From positions 25,423 to 89,422 of the forward strand of contig CAZTNA010000012.1 in NCBI GenBank assembly GCA_964615305.1: DNA of 64,000 nt. Direction: 5' to 3'. The notes under the pieces were generated by a model that worked only from the letters and a program-made list of their open reading frames with translations, did not search any database and had not been told where the DNA came from. Both the position numbers and the translations under genes were made by a program. Below are positions 9,022-15,242 of the stretch, in pieces. This DNA is from Bog-950 sp964615305. GTDB taxonomy: Bacteria > Bacteroidota > Bacteroidia > Chitinophagales > LD1. How positions within the stretch are numbered: the first letter of the stretch is position 1; every line of letters starts with the position of its first letter.

Positions 9022-9029
9022 TATTTTTG
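9022..9029 (+). promoter_or_regulatory. Possible Bacteroidota -7 box before the integrase
   Basis: TATTTTTG matches the TAnnTTTG -7 consensus of Bacteroidota sigma-ABfr, 28 bases before the integrase ATG. No clear TTTG box is seen about 20 bases further upstream, so the call is weak. Confidence 0.3.
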
Positions 9030-9057
9030 GGGCGTTCATTAACCAAAACCTCAAACA

Positions 9058-10314
9058 ATGGCGACCTACAAACTTTACTTATTTGATAGTAAGGCAAAAG
9101 AGGAAACGTATGTTATCCTCCGTTTAGCGCAACAGAAAAAGACCTACAAATTTTACACAGACCTGAAAATAAAACCGAAAGACTGGAATCCTGAAAAGTG
9201 GGAGGCGCGGAAAACCTTTAGGGGTTACTCTGATTTTAATGAGTTGCTAAAGGAGAGAAAGGAATCACTGAAAGAAATTCATTTGAACCTCCTGAAAGAA
9301 AATAATTTTTCGATTGACCTTTTGCGGAGGTTGTTTTACGAGAAGATTGAAAAGGTTGAAAAGGAAAGTGGGGTTGAAAATTTCAAAACCCTTTCGGGGT
9401 TTGCCAAATACTATATTGATTCGGTTGAAAAGACTAAGAATAAGAACACAATACTCCACAACAGACAAACCCTCCGTTTGCTCAAAGAATTTGAAACAGG
9501 AAAAAACAGGAAAGTAACATTCGAGCGCGTGAACTTAGATTTCTATAATGACTTTGTAGAGTATCTAACTAAGGGGAAAAAACTTTCCCCGAACACAATC
9601 GGAAAACATATCAGAAACCTCAAACTGTTTTTGAATGAGGCAACAGAGAGAGGTATAAATACAAAGTTTGATTACAAGAGCAAACGGTTTAAGGCATTAA
9701 GTGAAAAGGTTGAAACCATTTACTTAACGGAGGAGGAGTTATCAGAAATTTACGAAAAGGACTTTTCAAATAACAAGAGGTTAGAACGAACAAGAGATTT
9801 GTTTTTAGTAGGTTGTTATACCGGTTTGCGTTTCTCCGATTTCTCACAACTCAAACCCGAACATTTTAAGGAGGGTGAAATAACTATCAGAACCCAAAAG
9901 ACAAACGAAACAGTTGTAATTCCTATTCACCCCATAGTGAGAAACATTTTAAAGAAATACTCACATACTGCCAAAGGTTTACCGCGTCCCCTTTCAAATC
10001 AAAAAATGAATGAGTATTTGAAAGAGATAGGAGAGGCAGTAGAGATAGACGAAAAGATTTTGAGGACAAAAACTAAAGGAGGTTTGAGAGCGCAAACAAC
10101 GGTTTCAAAATTTGATTTAATGACTACACACACAGCGCGGAGGAGTTTTGCAACTAACCTTTATTTGAGTGGGTTTCCCTCCATTTCAATAATGAAAATT
10201 ACAGGACACAAAACCGAAAAGGCGTTTATGAGTTACATAAGAATTTCACAGGAGGAAAACGCGAAACAACTAAGTGAACACTGGAGCAAAAACACTAAGT
10301 TGAAAGTTGTGTAA
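9058..10314 (+). CDS. Tyrosine recombinase / site-specific integrase
   Basis: A 418-residue integrase that would insert and excise the element at tRNA-Phe. It has an N-terminal arm-DNA-binding domain (residues 1-90, with DLKIKPKDWNPEKW, the form usual in Bacteroidota), a SAM-like core-binding domain (about 110-200) and the catalytic domain with Arg in GCYTGLRFSDF, the H-x-x-R box in HTARRSFATNLYLSG, GHKTEKAF and the nucleophile Tyr in FMSYIRIS. All key residues are present, so the enzyme should be active. It starts 183 bases inside attL and is read into the element. Length and domain order are those of ICE and IME integrases of this phylum. Confidence 0.96.
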   Translation: MATYKLYLFDSKAKEETYVILRLAQQKKTYKFYTDLKIKPKDWNPEKWEARKTFRGYSDFNELLKERKESLKEIHLNLLKENNFSIDLLRRLFYEKIEKVEKESGVENFKTLSGFAKYYIDSVEKTKNKNTILHNRQTLRLLKEFETGKNRKVTFERVNLDFYNDFVEYLTKGKKLSPNTIGKHIRNLKLFLNEATERGINTKFDYKSKRFKALSEKVETIYLTEEELSEIYEKDFSNNKRLERTRDLFLVGCYTGLRFSDFSQLKPEHFKEGEITIRTQKTNETVVIPIHPIVRNILKKYSHTAKGLPRPLSNQKMNEYLKEIGEAVEIDEKILRTKTKGGLRAQTTVSKFDLMTTHTARRSFATNLYLSGFPSISIMKITGHKTEKAFMSYIRISQEENAKQLSEHWSKNTKLKVV

Positions 10315-10337
10315 ATTTACCTCTAAACAGGGCGAAC

Positions 10338-11198
10338 ATGATTAAAACCGAAAAGGAACTAACACTCTTGCAACTCCTTTCACAGCTACACCTGAATAAA
10401 ATTGACGAACCCAAAGAAATTTATTTAACGGAGGTTTCGGAGTTTGCAGAGGAGTTAGAACAAAACCTCTACTCGCTGGAGGAGAGTAAACAGAAAACCT
10501 ATTTAAACAGAGTAAGAGAAAAGTTTTTTGACTGGATAGACGAAAACACAGTTAAGAGGGTTTCTCCGAAACCAAAGACTAAACAGGAAAAAAATTTACG
10601 CGCCCTTGTAAACACAGCTAACTACGCCATCGGTGTAGTTGAAACGAACACAGCAAGATTTATATATGAAGTAAATACTGATTTTGAGGACGCGAAAGAA
10701 TCATTCGACAAAACCTATAATGGTTACAGGTTAAGTGAGGCAAAAGAGAAATACCTGTTAGCTCAAATAAAGAAAACTGAAAAATACATTGCCTCCGTTG
10801 AAAGTGAACCCGAATGGCAACAGTTTGATAGTAACCAAAGGTATTTTGAGGGGGGTATTTTGTTTTTACAGTATCTAAGGGAAACTGAAAAAAGAGATTT
10901 TCCGAGAGAGGAAATAGATAAAACCGTTAAGGACAAACTCACTCACAGACAACAAATACTCACTTTACATTTAATCGGTTTTTTTGACCTCCCTATTTTT
11001 CAAACACTTTCTGCTATTCAAAAGGGAATTTTAGTTTCTCATCTTCTGAATAGAACCCCAAAGGATAGCGAAGATTTGATTCGCTATTTTTATGGAAAGA
11101 AAAAGGATAAAAGGTTTGACACGAAAACCCCTGAAAACATTAAGAGGGTGAAACAACTTCTGAAAAAAATAGGTAGAGAAGATATTGAGGTTAAGTGA
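10338..11198 (+). CDS. Unknown helical protein of the integrated element
   Basis: A 286-residue charged protein with no signal peptide, membrane segment or motif I recognise. It is rich in K and E and appears mostly helical. The C-terminal third (from about residue 200, LTHRQQILTLHLIGFFDLP, ending in KRVKQLLKKIGREDIE) has the look of a small helical module that I associate with accessory genes of Bacteroidota mobile elements, but I cannot name the family. It starts 23 bases after the integrase stop and is probably cotranscribed with it. An 11-base sequence, ACAGGGCGAAC, lies directly before its ATG and is found again before rep. A role in regulation, excision or replication would fit the context. 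Confidence 0.75.
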   Translation: MIKTEKELTLLQLLSQLHLNKIDEPKEIYLTEVSEFAEELEQNLYSLEESKQKTYLNRVREKFFDWIDENTVKRVSPKPKTKQEKNLRALVNTANYAIGVVETNTARFIYEVNTDFEDAKESFDKTYNGYRLSEAKEKYLLAQIKKTEKYIASVESEPEWQQFDSNQRYFEGGILFLQYLRETEKRDFPREEIDKTVKDKLTHRQQILTLHLIGFFDLPIFQTLSAIQKGILVSHLLNRTPKDSEDLIRYFYGKKKDKRFDTKTPENIKRVKQLLKKIGREDIEVK

Positions 11199-11218
11199 AT
11201 TTACCCTCTCAATAACAC

Positions 11219-11235
11219 TTTGTAGTCCCTACAAA
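11219..11235. promoter_or_regulatory. Operator-like palindrome upstream of the HTH gene
   Basis: TTTGTAGTCCCTACAAA is a perfect 7-bp inverted repeat around TCC, 57 bases before the HTH gene. It is a candidate operator; nothing shows which protein binds. Confidence 0.45.
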
Positions 11236-11267
11236 CCCACCTACACAGAGCAAACCTAAAATTCTTT

Positions 11268-11291
11268 GCAACGCCATTAAACAGGCGTTGT
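11268..11291. promoter_or_regulatory. Hairpin abutting the start of the HTH gene
   Basis: CAACGCC (11269-11275) and GGCGTTG (11284-11290) form a perfect 7-bp stem with an 8-base AT-rich loop, ending one base before the ATG at 11292. It could hide the ribosome site or serve as an operator. Confidence 0.45.
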
Positions 11292-11576
11292 ATGCAAAAC
11301 ATTTTATTAAGTCCCATTTCGCTGGACGAACTGGAAACAAGACTTGTTTCGAGATTCAAAAGTGAATTACTCTCCACAGCTCCGCAAACCTCAAAAGAAA
11401 CGGAGGACGAATTTCTAACAGCGAAACAGGTTTCTAAACTGTTAGGGGTTTCTCTTGTAACTCTCCACAAATGGAAAAAGGAGGACAAGATTAAGTTTCA
11501 CCGTTTCGGAACGCGAATAAGATTTAAACGGAGCGAAATTCTTAACACCGAAAAATTCAGGAGGACTGCCAAATGA
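11292..11576 (+). CDS. Excisionase-family helix-turn-helix protein
   Basis: A 94-residue protein with a C-terminal MerR/Xis-type winged helix (HTH_17): FLTAKQVSKLLGVSLVTL is the turn, followed by HKWKKEDKIKFHRFGTRIRF, the wing, and a last helix starting RSEI. The N-terminal 40 residues are an S/E-rich linker. Proteins of this family in mobile elements act as recombination directionality factors or as copy control regulators. Its stop overlaps the next start (ATGA at 11573), so both are translationally coupled. Two inverted repeats lie just upstream and could be its own operators. Excision factor is the favoured reading; a transcription regulator is possible. Confidence 0.82.
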   Translation: MQNILLSPISLDELETRLVSRFKSELLSTAPQTSKETEDEFLTAKQVSKLLGVSLVTLHKWKKEDKIKFHRFGTRIRFKRSEILNTEKFRRTAK

Positions 11577-11977
11577 GAACCTTTCCTGAATATCAGAAAC
11601 ACATTTACAAGGTGAATGAGGTTTCACACTACTTTGAAAAAATACTTGCTCCGGTTGGTTTTATCAAACTGCCAAACGAATTAAAGTTAGAACCTCCGCA
11701 AAGAGGCGACTACAAAAACAACGGAGTGAAATTCATTTTAAGGGGGCGAATAGTAAACGGCAAATATTCGTTTCTCACAGGACTGAAAGAAACAGGTTTC
11801 GACCGTTGTTTTTATGGCGATGACTTTCACCCGAAAGAAAAAGTGAAAAACAGTTTTTGCCTTTTCTGTTTCAATCACACCTCCTCCGAAATAACGGTTT
11901 ACTATTTCAATCACTTCTCACTATTCCCAAAACAGAGAGAAAGTTTTATCACTCAATTCTTAAATGAGGTTTTATGA
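11573..11977 (+). CDS. Unknown 134-residue protein of the integrated element
   Basis: No family recognised. The protein has no signal peptide or membrane span, is rich in aromatic residues and K, and reads as a compact alpha/beta fold with VKFILRGRIVNGKYSFLTG in the middle and CFYGDDFHPKEKVKNSF after it, which resembles alternating strands. There are Cys and His residues (CLFCFNH) that could bind a metal, but they do not form a standard finger. It overlaps the HTH gene by 4 bases and precedes rep. A gene of this size beside a rolling-circle type Rep could be a single-strand binding or accessory replication protein; this is speculation from position only. Confidence 0.7.
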   Translation: MRTFPEYQKHIYKVNEVSHYFEKILAPVGFIKLPNELKLEPPQRGDYKNNGVKFILRGRIVNGKYSFLTGLKETGFDRCFYGDDFHPKEKVKNSFCLFCFNHTSSEITVYYFNHFSLFPKQRESFITQFLNEVL

Positions 11978-12048
11978 GAGTGAAACGAAAATTAAGAGGT
12001 GTGTTAGTGGCAAGTGTAAACCGATTCGGAGAGCTAACCCTAAAAGAA

Positions 12049-12072
12049 AAGGGAGGCGCGAAACCTCCCCTT
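12049..12072 (+). promoter_or_regulatory. GGGAGG/CCTCCC hairpin upstream of rep
   Basis: GGGAGG (12051-12056) and CCTCCC (12064-12069) pair around the loop CGCGAAA, with AA/TT flanks, 35 bases before the proposed rep start. It could be a double-strand origin hairpin, a regulator of rep or an attenuator. The T-rich side lies on the minus strand (TTTTCTTTTA), so it could also stop antisense transcription. Confidence 0.4.
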
Positions 12073-12104
12073 GTTCAAAAATCAATTCACAGGGCGAACT
12101 GCAA

Positions 12105-12968
12105 ATGATTGACGGTGTAAAGATAGAAATTTACAGTGAGCAACTTTGCCGGCAGTTGTTGAATAACCCTATGCTCAAATTCTTAACACCAGTAGAGGAG
12201 AACACCGGAGAGATTCATTTTCCGAAACGAACCGTTTTCAAACATTTGTATTTTTCTATTTACCAGTCCCACCGTATTGAGATTAGAGGGAGTTTGCATA
12301 AATACTGGAGAGAGGAAAATTTTTCTGATTTCAGTTTCTCCGACCTCAAAGAATGTTTGAATGATTTACAGGAGCGATTCAATATTGATTTAGCAAAGGC
12401 GCGAATTTCAAAGGTAGAGTTTGGTGTAAATGTTTCACCGTTGTTTAACCCTTATGAGTTTTGCGAGAATCTGATTGTGTATAGGGGTAAAAGTTTTGAC
12501 CGAATGAAAACACGCAACGGAAAACCGAACATAGGTTTCGAGTGTGGGTTGAATCAATACTCCGTAAAGATTTACGATAAGGGGAAACAGTATTTAAAAA
12601 CTGAAAACATTTTAAGAGTAGAGATTCCAGTTTGCCGAATGGCGTATTTATCGAAGTTAGGAATTAAGACTTTAGCAGACCTGAAAGAAAAAACAATTTT
12701 AAAGGCATTAGGGCGCGTTTTACTGGAGTGTTACTCAAACGTAGTGGTGAATGATGACACCGTCCGAAAGGCGCGTTTAACGGCAAATGAGAAAAGAATT
12801 TACAGTTTGTGTTCAAACCCAAAGGAGTGGGAACGGTTTAACCGTAAACACCGTTACAAACGAAAGAAACAGTTTGAGCGAATTGTGTCGAAGTATAGCG
12901 AACGGAACTGGAAACAGGAAACCGCGAAAATGATTTCTGATAAATGGGGCGCGTTACTCAATATGTAA
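12105..12968 (+). CDS. Putative phage-type (pII/CRI) replication initiator
   Basis: A 287-residue protein whose layout fits filamentous-phage gene II and Phage_CRI replication proteins: an N-terminal IDGVKIEIYS strand, a strand pair with IEIRGSLHKYW, a helix, then ISKVEFGVNVSP (like the ISRIDATFSA block of fd pII), NQYSVKIYDKGKQY (like VAYLKHVELQ) and ILRVEIPV followed by YLSKLGIKT (like LVRFEARIKTRYLKSFG). Such proteins nick the origin and drive rolling-circle replication. I cannot pick the catalytic Tyr with certainty. The frame is open upstream to an ATG at 11964, but those 47 residues are basic and low in pattern, overlap the previous gene and contain a hairpin, so I prefer the ATG at 12105, 5 bases after ACAGGGCGAAC. 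Confidence 0.62.
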   Translation: MIDGVKIEIYSEQLCRQLLNNPMLKFLTPVEENTGEIHFPKRTVFKHLYFSIYQSHRIEIRGSLHKYWREENFSDFSFSDLKECLNDLQERFNIDLAKARISKVEFGVNVSPLFNPYEFCENLIVYRGKSFDRMKTRNGKPNIGFECGLNQYSVKIYDKGKQYLKTENILRVEIPVCRMAYLSKLGIKTLADLKEKTILKALGRVLLECYSNVVVNDDTVRKARLTANEKRIYSLCSNPKEWERFNRKHRYKRKKQFERIVSKYSERNWKQETAKMISDKWGALLNM

Positions 12969-13055
12969 AAGTGGGGACGTTTTTACCAACAAATGAAAAA
13001 CAACAAGTGGGGACGTTTTAACCTTGATAAACGGTAAATTTGTCCCCTGTTATCA
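12969..13055. repeat. Iteron-like repeats downstream of rep, possible origin
   Basis: AAGTGGGGACGTTTTTACC (12969-12987) recurs with one change at 13005-13023, 36 bases later. An inverted GTCCCC lies at 13042-13047 inside TGATAA (13025-13030) and TTATCA (13050-13055), which pair as a stem. The repeats start at the rep stop codon in an otherwise empty 139-base gap, the place expected for an origin or for a regulatory leader of the next gene. Confidence 0.55.
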
Positions 13056-13107
13056 GTTTCTAAAATAGATTGAAATAGAAATTTGTTTTGGCAATAAATG
13101 GCAACAA

Positions 13108-13422
13108 ATGGCAAAAGGCAAAAAGACCGGAGGGAGGAGTAAAGGAACTCCGAATGAAGTAACTAAAGATATGAGGGAAAGAATCTCAAACTTTCTTTCT
13201 GATAACTGGAGTTTGATTGAATCAGATTTCAAAAAGTTAGAGCCGAAAGAGAGGTTAATGTTTTATGAAAAGTTAATGAGTTACGGACTGCCTAAACTCC
13301 AAAGTATAGGAATTGCAAGTGTGGTGGGCGAGAAAGAATTGAGTTTACCCTCATGGATGAGGAGTGAACCCGAACAAAAACCGACTATAAAACTACCTGG
13401 CGGAACAGTTATAGAAATCTGA
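13108..13422 (+). CDS. Small GGRSKGTPN-type protein of the integrated element
   Basis: A 104-residue protein opening with KGKKTGGRSKGTPN, a Gly/Lys-rich start common in small phage and mobile-element proteins of Bacteroidota (similar to the start of DUF5681-type proteins), followed by a helical part (RISNFLSDNWSLIESDF, KLEPKERLMFYEKLMSYGLP) and a short C-terminal tail ending GGTVIEI. I would expect nucleic-acid binding from the basic start. It is the last gene before attR and lies 139 bases after rep, behind the iteron-like repeats. Function is not known. Codon choice looks like that of its neighbours in the element. Confidence 0.75.
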   Translation: MAKGKKTGGRSKGTPNEVTKDMRERISNFLSDNWSLIESDFKKLEPKERLMFYEKLMSYGLPKLQSIGIASVVGEKELSLPSWMRSEPEQKPTIKLPGGTVIEI

Positions 13423-13444
13423 TTTCAGAGGGGGGAAAAGAGGG

Positions 13445-13473
13445 AAAGGTGTCCCAAATGGTGTCCCAAAGAA
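13445..13473. repeat. 29-bp terminal direct repeat, right copy
   Basis: Identical to 8983-9011, same orientation, 7 bases inside attR. It holds the same tandem 12-mers GGTGTCCCAAAT and GGTGTCCCAAAG. Confidence 0.8.
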
Positions 13474-13480
13474 GAAACTA

Positions 13481-13514
13481 AAACCCCTATTTTCAGAGGA
13501 GAAAATAGGGGTTT
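13481..13514 (-). terminator. Terminator of tRNA-Phe
   Basis: AAACCCCTATTTTC and GAAAATAGGGGTTT form a perfect 14-bp stem around a 6-base loop, 5 bases past the tRNA 3' end, followed on the minus strand by TAGTTTC. The left att copy of the hairpin has a C-A mismatch. Confidence 0.8.
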
Positions 13515-13541
13515 ATTTGTGGTTTGGGAGGGAATTGAACC
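13481..13541. repeat. Right attachment repeat (attR) of the tRNA-Phe element
   Basis: The partner of 8815-8875. It carries the tRNA terminator hairpin and the first 22 plus-strand bases of the intact tRNA gene (its 3' end). If the crossover lay in the tRNA part, the terminator here came with the element and restores the host gene. Confidence 0.92.
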
Positions 13542-13592
13542 CCCGACACAAGGATTTTCAGTCCTTTGCTCTACCAACTGAGCTACCAAACC
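13520..13592 (-). tRNA. tRNA-Phe (anticodon GAA)
   Basis: The minus strand folds as a complete 73-base cloverleaf: acceptor GGTTTGG with CCAAACC, D stem GCTC/GAGC, anticodon stem AAGGA/TCCTT with loop CTGAAAA (GAA at 34-36), variable loop GTGTC, T stem GGGGG/CCCTC with loop TTCAATT, and discriminator A. CCA is not encoded. It is the integration target of the element on its left; because insertion was at the 3' end, the gene stays whole. Confidence 0.97.
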
Positions 13593-13652
13593 ATGGGTTC
13601 TTTTGTAAGGGACGGCAAAAATATAATTCTATCACAGTTCACCAACCTTAGA

Positions 13653-14624
13653 TTAACTGGCATCAAGAATTTTTATCGAAAAAACTCTTCGTTCCTTGTT
13701 AATTAGTTTGGCGTCCCGTAGCCAGGGGTTCAGCATTTTTATATGCTTATACTTCAAGTTGTAGCCTGCGGCAAAATCAGCAATATTTTTTATTGAAGAG
13801 TCTACCCGCACGGTTTCATATTTATAGGGTTGATACAATTCTTCATCACGCACATCGAACCCCGCCCTTTGTGGATTGCTGAAAATTATCTTCATAGCCA
13901 GCATCCTGAAAATATAGCGTGATGTTTCAGGATTAAAAAACATATCGTAATAATTGTTCGTTTTTTGGTCATTAATACGGTTAGCCATACCTGCCATACC
14001 CATATTATATGAAGCCGCAGCGGTTGTCCAGCTACCAAAACTTGCTTTTGCCTCTGTAAGATATTTACAGGCAGCCACCGTTGATTTTTCATAGTTATAG
14101 CGCTCGTCCACTTCATCGTTTACTGCCAAGCCATAGCCCTTAGCTGTTTCTTTTAAAAATTGCCAAAAACCAACAGCTCCTGAAGGGGAGGCATCATTCC
14201 TAAAGCCACTCTCTATCAGTGCAAGGTACTTGAAATCGGCAGGCACATTATTCTCTGCCAGTATTTTTTCAATGTCAGGAAAATAGCGGTTCGCCATTTT
14301 CATACTCATTAAAGTGTTTGAGTGCCAGTACGTATTGAGTTGCAGCTCGCGCTCTAAGCGCTCCCGCACCTCTGGGTCTTGCAGCGGCACTTGCTCACCG
14401 GCAAAAAACAGCTCGCCTTTAACCGTAACAGGGCGCACACCCTGTGTAGTGTCGTTAGGGCCTATCCAAATCAGGTTAGAGCAATCATTTGTAGTTGCCT
14501 TAAAAATATTCACTTGGTTTAATACAAAATAGTTGTACCGTGCCAGCAATGTGGCTGACACAAAGCCTAGTGCCAGGCACAAAACCACTGCAACAGGAAC
14601 CCAGTATTTTTTCTCGCTTATCAT
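13653..14624 (-). CDS. Membrane-anchored lytic transglycosylase (SLT domain)
   Basis: A 323-residue protein with an N-terminal anchor (KYWVPVAVVLCLALGF) and a Slt/MltD-like domain that cuts the glycan strands of peptidoglycan. The catalytic Glu is in LALIESGFRNDASP, followed by GAVGFWQFLKETAKGYGL and AAASYNMGMAGMANRI, all family blocks. A LysM-like segment may follow near the end (DFAAGYNLKYKHIKMLNPWL). The ATG at 14624, 7 bases after the DUF2480 stop, is preferred; an upstream ATG at 14675 would overlap that gene and put charged residues ahead of the anchor. It is cotranscribed with the DUF2480 gene. Confidence 0.9.
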   Translation of the reverse strand: MISEKKYWVPVAVVLCLALGFVSATLLARYNYFVLNQVNIFKATTNDCSNLIWIGPNDTTQGVRPVTVKGELFFAGEQVPLQDPEVRERLERELQLNTYWHSNTLMSMKMANRYFPDIEKILAENNVPADFKYLALIESGFRNDASPSGAVGFWQFLKETAKGYGLAVNDEVDERYNYEKSTVAACKYLTEAKASFGSWTTAAASYNMGMAGMANRINDQKTNNYYDMFFNPETSRYIFRMLAMKIIFSNPQRAGFDVRDEELYQPYKYETVRVDSSIKNIADFAAGYNLKYKHIKMLNPWLRDAKLINKERRVFSIKILDAS

Positions 14625-14631
14625 TCTGCTG

Positions 14632-15147
14632 TTACTTCTTTTTATAAACCGGAACCGATGAACACGCATCGCCATACATCAACGAGCGAACCACACTGGT
14701 TAGTTGTTGGGTAATTTGTGCAAATGCTGCTTCGGGTATAGGTCGGTTAGCACAACCTTTTACAATAACGGCTTTATCCTTAAAATGGTGCATATCAAGA
14801 GCCGCAATTTTTCTATAAAGAAAAATTTCAGCTGCGTGGTTAGGATGAGCACAGGCAATATCTATTGCATACGGTGCCAGCGAAGTGCTTAGCAACATAT
14901 AAGCCCACACAGGTATAATGGCATTTGCCGAAGAATAAACCGTTACAAATTTTCCGGTGTATTGGCTCCATTCGGTTTGTTTGATGGCTTCACGGAAGTC
15001 AGCTTCGCGGAGTATCAACTCTTTAAACAGATATTGTTTCAAATCAATAGCTATTATTTCTTCCTGCTTCGGAAAAAAATCCTCCAGCTCAATGGTTATT
15101 AGACCACTCTGCTCTACTCTATTTACTATCGGTTGTATTTCCTGCAT
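14632..15147 (-). CDS. DUF2480 family protein
   Basis: A 171-residue soluble protein of the Bacteroidota family DUF2480, recognised from LKQYLFKELILREADFREA, QTEWSQYTGKFVTVYSSANA and IPVWAYMLL, with VKGCANRPIPEAAF near the end. Function is unknown; the family is often called a conserved cytoplasmic protein. It is 7 bases upstream of the lytic transglycosylase gene on the minus strand, and 95 bases from the PpiD-like gene, from which a terminator separates it. Confidence 0.9.
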   Translation of the reverse strand: MQEIQPIVNRVEQSGLITIELEDFFPKQEEIIAIDLKQYLFKELILREADFREAIKQTEWSQYTGKFVTVYSSANAIIPVWAYMLLSTSLAPYAIDIACAHPNHAAEIFLYRKIAALDMHHFKDKAVIVKGCANRPIPEAAFAQITQQLTSVVRSLMYGDACSSVPVYKKK

Positions 15148-15192
15148 AAGCCAAAGCTAAGCAACAAAATTTTTCCTTGTGTTATTAAAACA

Positions 15193-15221
15193 AAACAGCC
15201 CCGTTGTTGGCGGGACTGTTT
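15193..15221 (-). terminator. Terminator of the PpiD-like gene
   Basis: On the minus strand AAACAGTCCCG and CGGGGCTGTTT pair with one G-U pair around a 7-base loop, followed by TTGTTTTAAT. It lies 22 bases past the stop at 15243. Confidence 0.8.
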
Positions 15222-15242
15222 CGAAATTCATTTCCGTTTTTA

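Larger units (their letters stand above)
8815..13541 (+). mobile_element. Small tRNA-Phe integrated element with a phage-type Rep
   Basis: About 4.7 kb lies between two 61-bp near-perfect repeats that include the 3' end of tRNA-Phe, the classic mark of site-specific integration by a tyrosine recombinase. The order is integrase, unknown 286-residue protein, HTH/excisionase-like protein, unknown 134-residue protein, putative pII/CRI-type replication initiator, iteron-like repeats and a 104-residue GGRSKGTPN protein. All genes are on the plus strand. No relaxase of a known conjugation type, coat, Zot/pI assembly ATPase, lysis or resistance gene is visible. It may be a satellite of a filamentous phage, a cryptic integrating plasmid or a mobilizable islet. 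Confidence 0.85.

Noticed and set aside
11964..12104. N-terminal extension of rep
   Set aside because: The 47 residues are basic and without pattern, overlap the previous gene and contain a hairpin; ATG at 12105 fits better.
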